Positions 1 to 6,577 of a DNA stretch of 6,577 nucleotides are shown here, piece by piece. Every line of letters starts with the position of its first letter. The stretch's first letter is position 1. The translations under genes and the position numbers were made by a program. The notes under the pieces were generated by a model that saw only the letters and a program-made list of their open reading frames with translations, had not been told where the DNA came from and made no database searches. The DNA comes from Prolixibacteraceae bacterium (GTDB lineage Bacteria > Bacteroidota > Bacteroidia > Bacteroidales > Prolixibacteraceae), in the NCBI GenBank assembly GCA_016930735.1, contig JAFGGF010000253.1, positions 1 through 6,577 on the forward strand, written 5' to 3'.

Positions 1-1
1 G

Positions 2-2353
2 GGAAAAAGTATCAGTAGTATAATTTCTTCATTAACACTTGAAGAAAAAGCCCAGTTACTGGTTGGTACCGGGATGTTTTTCCCGATACCGGATTTATTA
101 AGAGACAGGATGCCTGCAGGTTTTGGAAGGCGCGGTGCTCCACAGGAAGAAACTCCTTATACAAAAATGGTAGATAAAGTTCGTACTTATTTGCCGGGTG
201 CAGCAGGATTTACTTCTGAATTCCCTGAAAAAGGTATTACAACCCAGGTATTGGCTGACGGGCCTGCAGGGCTGAGAATTTCTCCAATAAGGAGCGGTGA
301 TAAAAACACGTATTATTGTACAGCGTTCCCAATTGCAACTGTTATGGCTTCAACATGGGATACTGAGTTGGTTGAAAGTATAGGCAAAGCGATGGGGCAG
401 GAGGTCCTGGAATATGGAGCAGATGTTATTCTCGGACCGGGAATGAACCTTCAGCGTGATCCGCTTTGCGGAAGAAATTTTGAATATTATTCAGAGGATC
501 CTTTGGTAACAGGTAAAATGGCTGCGGCAATGGTAAAAGGCATTCAGTCGAATGGCGTAGGAACTTCAATCAAACACTTTGCCGTTAATAACCAGGAAAC
601 ACAACGTATGTCGGCAAATGTTGTTGTAAGTGAACGTGCATTAAGGGAGCTTTACTTAAAAGGATTTGAAATTGCAGTTAAAGAGGGAAAACCATGGACA
701 GTTATGTCGTCATATAATAAAGTTAACGGACTCTATACCTCTGAAAACCATGACCTGTTAACAAAAATCCTGAGAGATGACTGGGGATTCGAAGGTTATG
801 TAATGACTGACTGGGGTGGTGGCAGTGATGTAGTTGCCCAGATGATTGCCGGAAATGATGTAATTATGCCAGGCTCTCCGAATCAGATTAATTTGCTGGT
901 TGAAGCTGTTAAAAATGGCAAGCTTGATGAATCGGTACTCGATCGCAACATTGAAAAAGTACTTAAAATTATGATTAAAACACCACGCTACAATGGATAT
1001 AAGTATGGAAAACCCGATTTGAAAGCTCATGCAGAAGTTACACGTCAGGCTGCAACTGACGGAATGGTTCTGCTTAAAAATGAAAAGGATGCACTGCCTT
1101 TAAATTCATCGGTTAAAAAAGTTGCTTCCTTTGGTGCTACATCATTGAATATTGTTTCAGGAGGAACAGGTAGCGGCGATGTTAACGAAGCATATACCAT
1201 TACAATGTTCGACGGTTTAAAAAATAACGGACTTACTCCGGATGTTGAACTGACCGGCATTTATGAGGATTATATAAAAGCAGAAAAAGCCAAAAATAAA
1301 CGCCCTTCCAATCCGATTGCAGCATTAATGGGAGGTAATGAACCGGTTGCAGAAATGGCTGTTTCAGAAGAACTTGCCAAAAAAATGGCATCTCAAAACG
1401 ACATTGCACTTATTACCATCGGACGAAATGCAGGTGAAGGCGGCGATCGTAAAGCCGAACCCGGTGATTTTTACCTGACTGATACCGAAAAGGAGATGAT
1501 AAGTAATGTAACTGAAGCTTTCCATAGTAAAGGGAAAAAAGCAGTTGTAATCCTGAATATCGGGGGTGTTATTGAAACAGCAAGCTGGAGGGACGCTCCC
1601 GATGCAATCCTTTGCGCATGGCAGCCTGGGCAGGAAGCAGGGAACTCCATTGTCGACATCCTGAAAGGGAAAGTAAATCCATCAGGGAAACTGGCAATCA
1701 GCTGGCCTGTGTCATATGATGATGCACCAACCGCTAAAAATTTCCCGGGGTATGAAATAAAAAAGGAAGGAACTGCTGACAATACTCCCGATCAATCAGG
1801 ATTCTCATTTATGCGCCGAGTTCCATGGGAAGTAGTTTATGAGGAAGATATTTATGTAGGCTATCGTTATTATAATACTTACAAAGTTTCTGTTGCCTAT
1901 GAATTTGGATATGGGAAATCATATACAACTTTTGAATACAGTGATTTGAAATTGGACTCAAATGAATTTGACGGGAAATTGGAAATTTCAGTAAAAGTGA
2001 AAAATACAGGGAAAGTGGCTGGCCGTGAAGTGGTTCAGGTTTATTGCAGTGCTCCCGAAGGAAAATTGAATAAACCGGTTCAGGAACTGATTGCATTTGG
2101 AAAAACAAAACTGTTAAAACCCGGAGTCAGTGAAACATTAAAATTCACAGTTAATTCAGAAGAACTGGCATCGTTTGATGAAACAATTTCATCCTGGGTT
2201 GCCGATGCTGGCGACTATACAATTAAAGTGGGTGCATCTGCACTTGATATTAAAGAATCAGCTAAATTTACTGTTAAAAATCAGATTGTTGCCGGAACGG
2301 TTACAAAAGCATTGGTTCCGGAACATGATTTTGATAAGTTGAACGGTAAATAA
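2..2353 (+). CDS. GH3 beta-glucosidase-like glycoside hydrolase, three-domain type with C-terminal fibronectin-like domain (5' end cut off by the window)
   Basis: Retaining exo-glycosidase of family GH3, expected to release terminal beta-linked sugars (beta-glucosidase or beta-xylosidase class) from oligosaccharides or glycosides. Numbering from the Met codon at 74, the barrel domain spans about 1-315 and holds the substrate-binding Asp62 (DGPAGLR), Arg134 (GRNFEYYSEDP), Lys167-His168 (IKHF) and nucleophile Asp246 (MTDWGG). The second, alpha/beta sandwich domain (about 329-600) begins at DGMVLLKN and carries the likely acid/base Glu455 (AGEGGDRK), placed as in Thermotoga neapolitana Bgl3B. 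The signature EFGYGKSYT (610-618) leads into a fibronectin-III-like domain to about 745. The frame is open back to base 2 and those 24 codons include SLTLEEKAQLLVGTG, the usual start of the GH3 fold. Met74 is therefore internal, and the real start with any signal peptide is upstream. All expected catalytic residues are present, so the enzyme should be active; the sugar specificity cannot be read from sequence. It is probably co-transcribed with the esterase 82 bp downstream. Confidence 0.95.
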   Translation, partial: GKSISSIISSLTLEEKAQLLVGTGMFFPIPDLLRDRMPAGFGRRGAPQEETPYTKMVDKVRTYLPGAAGFTSEFPEKGITTQVLADGPAGLRISPIRSGDKNTYYCTAFPIATVMASTWDTELVESIGKAMGQEVLEYGADVILGPGMNLQRDPLCGRNFEYYSEDPLVTGKMAAAMVKGIQSNGVGTSIKHFAVNNQETQRMSANVVVSERALRELYLKGFEIAVKEGKPWTVMSSYNKVNGLYTSENHDLLTKILRDDWGFEGYVMTDWGGGSDVVAQMIAGNDVIMPGSPNQINLLVEAVKNGKLDESVLDRNIEKVLKIMIKTPRYNGYKYGKPDLKAHAEVTRQAATDGMVLLKNEKDALPLNSSVKKVASFGATSLNIVSGGTGSGDVNEAYTITMFDGLKNNGLTPDVELTGIYEDYIKAEKAKNKRPSNPIAALMGGNEPVAEMAVSEELAKKMASQNDIALITIGRNAGEGGDRKAEPGDFYLTDTEKEMISNVTEAFHSKGKKAVVILNIGGVIETASWRDAPDAILCAWQPGQEAGNSIVDILKGKVNPSGKLAISWPVSYDDAPTAKNFPGYEIKKEGTADNTPDQSGFSFMRRVPWEVVYEEDIYVGYRYYNTYKVSVAYEFGYGKSYTTFEYSDLKLDSNEFDGKLEISVKVKNTGKVAGREVVQVYCSAPEGKLNKPVQELIAFGKTKLLKPGVSETLKFTVNSEELASFDETISSWVADAGDYTIKVGASALDIKESAKFTVKNQIVAGTVTKALVPEHDFDKLNGK

Positions 2354-2369
2354 AATTTTAATACCATCA

Positions 2370-2406
2370 TACTATCCTTCCCTGATAAACCAGGGGGAGG
2401 ATAGTA
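2370..2406 (+). other. Strong intergenic hairpin between the GH3 gene and the esterase gene
   Basis: Bases 2370-2384 (TACTATCCTTCCCTG) pair with 2391-2406 to make a stem of 15 base pairs, with one bulged G (2397), one G-U pair and a 6-base loop (ATAAAC). The stem base is A/T-mixed and its top is G/C-rich. The following bases (TTAACATTAAAC) are not a T-tract, so it is not a classical intrinsic terminator. It could be a weak or partial terminator, a processing or mRNA-stability element protecting the 3' end of the upstream message, or a dispersed palindromic repeat. The hairpin is directly visible; its role is inference. Confidence 0.75.
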
Positions 2407-2435
2407 TTAACATTAAACTAATACCTAATTAACCA

Positions 2436-4004
2436 ATGAAACTAATTTACTTCTTTTGTATTACTATTGTATTCCTCGGTTTTTTTGCCGGATGTAGTAA
2501 AATTGTTCCTGTGAAAGAACTTGTGGAAACAGAGAACGGAAAGGTAAGGGGTGAGTACATCGAATCTTCAGGGATTACAGTTTTTAAGGGAATTCCTTTT
2601 GCTGCACCTCCAGTAGGATATTTGCGATGGAAAGCACCACAACCTGCCGAAAAATGGGAAGGAATCAGGGAATGTACAAAATTTTCAGCCAGTCCGATAC
2701 AGGGGACACCTGTACCGTTTATGATGTGGACACAGGAGTTTATTGCTCCCAAAGAGCCATTAAGTGAAGATTGTTTATATCTGAACATTTGGACAGGCGC
2801 CGAAAATGCAGGCGAAAAACGTCCGGTATTTGTTTATATTTATGGTGGAGGATTTACAAGTGGCTCAGGCGCCGTCCCTGTTTACGATGGTGAGGAGATG
2901 GCAAAAAAAGGGCTTGTTTTTTTAACCATTAATTACAGGGTAGGGGTACTGGGCTTTTTAGCACATCCGGAGTTAACAGCTGAATCCGGTTATAATTCAT
3001 CAGGAAATTATGGGTTACTGGATCAGATAGAAGCCCTCAAATGGGTAAATAAAAATATAGAAGCATTTGGTGGCGATCCGGCTAATGTTACAATTGCCGG
3101 CCAGTCGGCAGGGGCCTTTAGTATAAATTACCTGGTTGCATCACCTTTGACAAATGGATTGTTTCACAGGGCAATAGCGGAAAGTGGTGGAGCTATATTG
3201 CCTTCAAGCAGTCTGGCAAGAGGAAATGGTTTGCAGCAGGCAGAAGAAGCCGGTAAAAAATGGGCCGAATCACTTGGTGCCGGTTCCATTGCTGAATTAA
3301 GGGCTAAAACTGCTGAAGATATCCTGGCAGCAAGAGGCCCGGGTTCACCTATTGTCGATGGATATGTAATACCTGAATCTATGATCAGCATTTTTTCAAA
3401 AGGGAATCAGAATGACGTTCCATTAATTTTGGGATGGAATGAAGATGAAGGCTTTGGCGGCCCTCCGCAACCAGCGGGTGTTTTCAGGGAACAGGTAAAA
3501 CAGCGTTTTGGCGAAAAAGCAGATGTATTTCTGGAATTGTTCCCTTTTTCTACCGATGAAGATGCAATTAAGATTCAGAATGCACTGGGAGTTTTACAAA
3601 CATTCGGACTTCAATCGTATGAATGGATGATGCTCCAGAACCAGACTGCAAAATCAAAGGTATATATGTACAGGTTTGACAGGGATTTACCTTTTGCGGA
3701 CGGGATGTCGGATCATGGTGCTTTTCACACCGGAGAAGTTCCGTATGCATATAATAACCTGAAAATGAGCCCTCGCCCATGGAGCGAAACCGATTTTAAA
3801 CTTGCCGATAAAATGTCGGATTATTGGGTAAATTTTGCTGCTAAGGGCAATCCGAATGGAGCAGGACTGCCAACATGGGAAGCATGTACTCCCGATAACC
3901 TGAAATCAATCTTTTTTAATGCTGAAATTATATCAGGCGAGCTTCCTGACCTGGGCCTGCTCAGATTTCTGGATGAATTTTACAGATCAAATATTTCAGA
4001 ATAA
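2436..4004 (+). CDS. Lipoprotein type-B carboxylesterase (alpha/beta hydrolase, cholinesterase-like family)
   Basis: Predicted envelope-anchored esterase that hydrolyses carboxylic esters by a Ser-Glu-His triad. The N-terminus is a lipoprotein signal peptide: Lys2, a hydrophobic stretch, then FFAGC with lipidated Cys20. The 522-residue length is normal for the family. Visible motifs in order: GIPFAAPPVG and LRWKAPQP; EDCLYLNIW (111-119), whose Cys113 probably pairs with Cys80 as in cholinesterases; the oxyanion-hole region YIYGGGF, with Tyr where His is usual; GLLDQIEALKWV; the nucleophile elbow GQSAG with Ser224; WNEDEG with the likely acid Glu338; and FHTGEVPYAY with the likely His431. All three triad positions are present, so activity is expected. 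The start at 2436 is supported because it leads straight into the signal peptide; no Shine-Dalgarno is present, as usual in Bacteroidota. After Cys20 the sequence is SKIVPV, without the acidic surface-export signal, which favours a periplasm-facing anchor. Its place between two GH3 genes suggests removal of acyl groups from a glycoside (inference). The family is broad and the substrate is unknown. Confidence 0.93.
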   Translation: MKLIYFFCITIVFLGFFAGCSKIVPVKELVETENGKVRGEYIESSGITVFKGIPFAAPPVGYLRWKAPQPAEKWEGIRECTKFSASPIQGTPVPFMMWTQEFIAPKEPLSEDCLYLNIWTGAENAGEKRPVFVYIYGGGFTSGSGAVPVYDGEEMAKKGLVFLTINYRVGVLGFLAHPELTAESGYNSSGNYGLLDQIEALKWVNKNIEAFGGDPANVTIAGQSAGAFSINYLVASPLTNGLFHRAIAESGGAILPSSSLARGNGLQQAEEAGKKWAESLGAGSIAELRAKTAEDILAARGPGSPIVDGYVIPESMISIFSKGNQNDVPLILGWNEDEGFGGPPQPAGVFREQVKQRFGEKADVFLELFPFSTDEDAIKIQNALGVLQTFGLQSYEWMMLQNQTAKSKVYMYRFDRDLPFADGMSDHGAFHTGEVPYAYNNLKMSPRPWSETDFKLADKMSDYWVNFAAKGNPNGAGLPTWEACTPDNLKSIFFNAEIISGELPDLGLLRFLDEFYRSNISE

Positions 4005-4022
4005 ATTTAAAATAAACATATC

Positions 4023-6356
4023 ATGTATTGTAAAAGCAGTAAAATAATAGCAATCCTCTCCGGAATTATTGTAATAATTTTTGCAAGCGGATGCGGACCA
4101 AAATGGACAGAAGAAAATCAAGGAGATTTTAACGTCGTTTATAACAATGGGGGGCAAACACTTGGTTATTCACCAAAATCAGGTATTAAAATAATTGAAG
4201 AAAAAGGATTTGCCTTTAAGGATCTAAATAAAAACGGGGAACTGGATATCTATGAAGACTGGCGATTACCGGCTGATGAGCGGGCAAAAGACCTGGCATC
4301 AAAAATGTCGGTTGAACAAATTGCAGGCTTGATGTTGTACAGTGCGCACCAATCGATCCCGGCAGGTGGAAGAGGGCCTTTCGGAAGGGCAACATACGAT
4401 GGGAAATCCTTTGATGAAAGTGGTGCCAAAGCCAGCGATCTGACAGACCAGCAAAAACAATTCCTTACCGAAGACAATTTACGTCATGTACTGATTACAA
4501 TGGTTGAATCACCTGCAATTGCAGCTCAATGGAATAACAATATGCAGGCTTTGCTTGAAGGAATAGGATTGGGAATTCCCGGAAATACAAGTTCCGATCC
4601 CCGGCATGGCACATCAGCAAGTGCCGAATTTAATGCCGGTGCAGGGGGTGATATTTCAATGTGGCCTTCGTCACTTGGGTTAGCAGCCACTTTCGATCCT
4701 GAAGTTGTCCGGAATTTTGGGGATATTGCTTCAAAGGAATACCGTGCGTTGGGAATTGCAACAGCTTTGTCACCACAGATCGACCTGGCAACGGAACCCC
4801 GCTGGGGGCGTTTTAACGGGACTTTTGGTGAAGATCCCCAACTCGATAAAGATATGGCTCGGGCCTATGTTGATGGCTTTCAAACCTCGGAAGGTGACGC
4901 CGAAATAAACGGAGGCTGGGGGTATCAAAGTGTGAATGCAATGGTTAAACACTGGCCGAGTGGTGGTCCTGAAGAAGGTGGCAGGGATGCTCATTTTGCT
5001 TATGGAAAATATGCAGTTTACCCGGGTAATAATTTTGATGAACACCTGATTCCGTTTACTGAAGGAGCTTTCAAACTGAATGGTAAAACAGGAATGGCTT
5101 CAGCTGTAATGCCCTATTATACCATTTCATTCAATATGGATAAAAAATATGGTGAGAATGTAGGCAATTCTTACAGTAAATATATAATTAACGACCTGCT
5201 TAGGGGTGAGTACGGTTACGATGGTGTTATTTGTACTGATTGGGGAATCACAAACGATAATAATTCCATGATGGACTTCGGAAGGACATGCTGGGGTGCT
5301 GAGAACCTGAGTATAGCTGAAAGGCATTATAAAATTATTATGGCAGGGGTTGACCAGTTTGGGGGCAATAACGACATGGGACCTGTAATTGAAGCTTATA
5401 ATATGGGAATTGAAGAACATGGGGAACAGTTTATGCGTGAACGTTTTGAACAATCGGCAGTCAGGCTCCTGAGAAATATATTCAGGACAGGATTGTTTGA
5501 AAATCCATACCTTGAAACATTAAAAACCGAAAACACAGTGGGTAATCCCGAATTTATGGCGGCCGGATATGAGGCTCAGGTAAAATCGGTTGTATTGCTT
5601 AAAAACGCAGGAAATGTTTTACCGTTAAAAGAAAATGCGACTGTTTATATCCCGAAAAAGTATTTTCCTGCCAGCCGTGGAATGTTTGGTTTTGGAGGTG
5701 GTGAAGCTCGTTGGGATTACCCTGTAAACCTCGAAATTGTTCGGAAATATGCCAATATTACTGATAATCCGGAAGAAGCTGATTATGCACTGGTTTTTAT
5801 CGATAGCCCAAGTGGCGGGAGTGGGTACAGCAGCGAAGAGGTTGAAAAAGGCGGAAACGGTTATGTGCCGATAAGCTTGCAATATGGAGAATACGTTGCA
5901 GAATATGCAAGGGAAGTTAGTATTGCCGGTGGCCATCCTCTGGAAAATTTTACCAACCGTTCGTATATGGGCAAAAAAACAAAAGCTGTAAATTCTACCG
6001 ACCTTGATTTAGTCCAGACTACGAAAAAGGAGATGGAGGATAAACCTGTGATCGTAGTTGTAAATGTTTCAAATCCAATGGTTTTTGCTGAATTTGAAAA
6101 AAATGCTGATGCCATTCTGATAAGTTTTGGGATACAAGACCAGGCAATCATGGATATAATTTCAGGTAAATCAGAACCTTCCGGATTACTGCCTATGCAG
6201 ATGCCTGCCAATATGAAAACGGTTGAAGTGCAGAATGAGGATGTGCCCAGGGATATGGAATGCTATACCGATTCAGAAGGGAATACCTATGATTTTGCTT
6301 TTGGTTTGAACTGGAGCGGGGTAATTAACGATCAAAGAGTGGTAAAATATAAATAG
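4023..6356 (+). CDS. Lipoprotein GH3 glycoside hydrolase, two-domain type with N-terminal EF-hand-like loop
   Basis: Second GH3 exo-glycosidase (777 residues), distinct from the first. A lipoprotein signal peptide ends in FASGC, with lipidated Cys24. Residues 67-78 form an EF-hand-like calcium loop (D67-x-N69-x-N71-G-x-L-D75-x-x-E78), followed by YEDWRLPADERAKDLASKMSVEQ leading into the GH3 barrel. Barrel motifs: Asp192 in SSDPRHGTS, EPRWGR (258-263), FGEDP (268-272), Lys309-His310 in VKHWPSGGPEEGGRD, and nucleophile Asp406 in ICTDWG. The second domain starts near KSVVLLKN (521-528) and runs to about 765, closing with FAFGLNWSGVIND. No fibronectin-III domain follows. The acid/base residue is not in a classical context; Glu608 in EKGGNGY is the best candidate, with Glu605 and Glu606 nearby. 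It starts 18 bp after the esterase stop, so translation from the same transcript is likely, and a terminator follows it. The residue after Cys24 lacks a strong acidic surface-export signal. It resembles exo-acting GH3 proteins of Bacteroidota; substrate unknown. Confidence 0.93.
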   Translation: MYCKSSKIIAILSGIIVIIFASGCGPKWTEENQGDFNVVYNNGGQTLGYSPKSGIKIIEEKGFAFKDLNKNGELDIYEDWRLPADERAKDLASKMSVEQIAGLMLYSAHQSIPAGGRGPFGRATYDGKSFDESGAKASDLTDQQKQFLTEDNLRHVLITMVESPAIAAQWNNNMQALLEGIGLGIPGNTSSDPRHGTSASAEFNAGAGGDISMWPSSLGLAATFDPEVVRNFGDIASKEYRALGIATALSPQIDLATEPRWGRFNGTFGEDPQLDKDMARAYVDGFQTSEGDAEINGGWGYQSVNAMVKHWPSGGPEEGGRDAHFAYGKYAVYPGNNFDEHLIPFTEGAFKLNGKTGMASAVMPYYTISFNMDKKYGENVGNSYSKYIINDLLRGEYGYDGVICTDWGITNDNNSMMDFGRTCWGAENLSIAERHYKIIMAGVDQFGGNNDMGPVIEAYNMGIEEHGEQFMRERFEQSAVRLLRNIFRTGLFENPYLETLKTENTVGNPEFMAAGYEAQVKSVVLLKNAGNVLPLKENATVYIPKKYFPASRGMFGFGGGEARWDYPVNLEIVRKYANITDNPEEADYALVFIDSPSGGSGYSSEEVEKGGNGYVPISLQYGEYVAEYAREVSIAGGHPLENFTNRSYMGKKTKAVNSTDLDLVQTTKKEMEDKPVIVVVNVSNPMVFAEFEKNADAILISFGIQDQAIMDIISGKSEPSGLLPMQMPANMKTVEVQNEDVPRDMECYTDSEGNTYDFAFGLNWSGVINDQRVVKYK

Positions 6357-6408
6357 GAATTCACCTTTTACTTTTAATAACATTATAAAATCTAAACCAA
6401 TAAAAATG

Positions 6409-6452
6409 AATATAAAATGAGTTGATGAAAATTCAGCTCATTTTATATTTTT
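6409..6452 (+). terminator. Intrinsic (rho-independent) terminator of the GH3-esterase-GH3 operon
   Basis: Bases 6409-6425 pair with 6433-6449 in a 17-bp stem (one G-U pair at 6422/6436) around the 7-base loop TGAAAAT. The 3' arm runs straight into TTTTT (6448-6452). It lies 52 bp after the stop codon of the second GH3 gene and before a new gene, the expected place for an operon end. The A-rich run at 6402-6406 on the other side would give a T-rich tail on the opposite strand, so it may work in both directions. Confidence 0.85.
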
Positions 6453-6453
6453 G
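6421..6453 (+). promoter_or_regulatory. Candidate Bacteroidota promoter for the gene at 6479
   Basis: TATTTTTG at 6446-6453 matches the Bacteroidota -7 consensus TAnnTTTG. A weak -33 match (GTTG, 6421-6424, against TTTG) lies 21 bases upstream. Transcription would start near 6458-6460, leaving a leader of about 20 bases before the ATG at 6479. The element overlaps the 3' arm and T-tract of the terminator, which is A/T-rich anyway, so a chance match is possible. Confidence 0.35.
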
Positions 6454-6478
6454 CGGCGCTTTATTTCAATAATAAATA

Positions 6479-6577
6479 ATGATAAAACCAAAACTAATAT
6501 TTGTTGTAGTATTTATTTCATTACCCTTTTTTACGCTTGGACAGGAATCAATATCGGTTCTTAAAAACAACGAAAAA
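6479..6577 (+). CDS. Start of a secreted or envelope protein of unknown function (3' end cut off by the window)
   Basis: An ATG at 6479 opens a frame of 33 codons that is still open at the window end. The N-terminus is a clear signal peptide: basic MIKPK, a hydrophobic core (LIFVVVFISLPFF) and a probable signal peptidase I site after TLG, leaving Gln22 as first mature residue (QESISVL). There is no cysteine, so it is not a lipoprotein. The start is preceded by an A/T-rich leader (AATAATAAATA) without Shine-Dalgarno, typical of this phylum. It stands after a terminator and has its own candidate promoter, so it is probably a separate transcription unit. Too little is visible to assign a family. 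Confidence 0.75.
   Translation, partial: MIKPKLIFVVVFISLPFFTLGQESISVLKNNEK

Noticed and set aside
74..76. Met codon at 74 as the start of the first GH3 gene
   Set aside because: The frame is open upstream and those codons encode conserved GH3 sequence, so this Met is internal.
2370..2406. Hairpin after the first GH3 gene as a classical intrinsic terminator
   Set aside because: No run of T follows the stem, and the next gene has no visible promoter in the short gap, so it is recorded as a hairpin of unknown role.
4221..4262. Dockerin domain (cellulosome attachment) in the second GH3
   Set aside because: A dockerin needs two calcium-loop repeats; only one EF-hand-like loop is present, and the protein already has a lipid anchor.
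4705..4908. 67-codon + strand frame inside the second GH3 gene
   Set aside because: It is out of frame within the conserved barrel region of the GH3 gene, with no support of its own.
758..6211. Several open frames of 70-116 codons on the minus strand
   Set aside because: All lie opposite strongly conserved coding sequence, have no recognisable domains and show low-complexity, shadow-like composition.
1..6577. Mobile elements, CRISPR arrays, tRNA or rRNA genes
   Set aside because: No transposase or integrase motifs, no regularly spaced direct repeats and no RNA gene signatures were seen; coding sequence fills almost the whole window.

Overview
The window looks like a piece of a Bacteroidota chromosome, probably an environmental or gut polysaccharide degrader. 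The evidence is moderate A+T content, no Shine-Dalgarno sequences, A/T-rich start contexts, lipoprotein signal peptides on exported hydrolases, and a TAnnTTTG-type promoter element. No species can be named from the sequence alone.

Layout: everything is on the + strand. (1) A family 3 glycoside hydrolase (GH3) whose reading frame is already open at the window edge, so its true start and any signal peptide lie upstream (2-2353). (2) An 82-bp gap holding a strong hairpin with no clear T-tract. (3) A lipoprotein type-B carboxylesterase (2436-4004). (4) An 18-bp gap. (5) A second GH3, also a lipoprotein and very different in architecture (4023-6356). (6) A 122-bp gap with a textbook intrinsic terminator, whose T-tract also forms a candidate Bacteroidota -7 promoter element. 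(7) The first 33 codons of a new gene with a signal peptide (6479 to the window end).

How they may work together: the two GH3 enzymes and the esterase are co-directional, closely spaced and closed by one terminator, so they probably form an operon or its 3' end. GH3 enzymes remove terminal sugars from oligosaccharides or glycosides. Type-B carboxylesterases cleave carboxylic esters. A set of two exo-glycosidases and an esterase in the cell envelope suggests breakdown of an esterified (acylated) glycoside or plant-derived oligosaccharide; this is inference. No SusC/SusD pair, regulator or transporter lies in the window, so the substrate cannot be assigned.

The most unusual points are the second GH3 (an EF-hand-like calcium loop before the catalytic barrel, no fibronectin-type domain, and an unassigned acid/base residue), the hairpin inside the operon, and the terminator/promoter overlap at the end.
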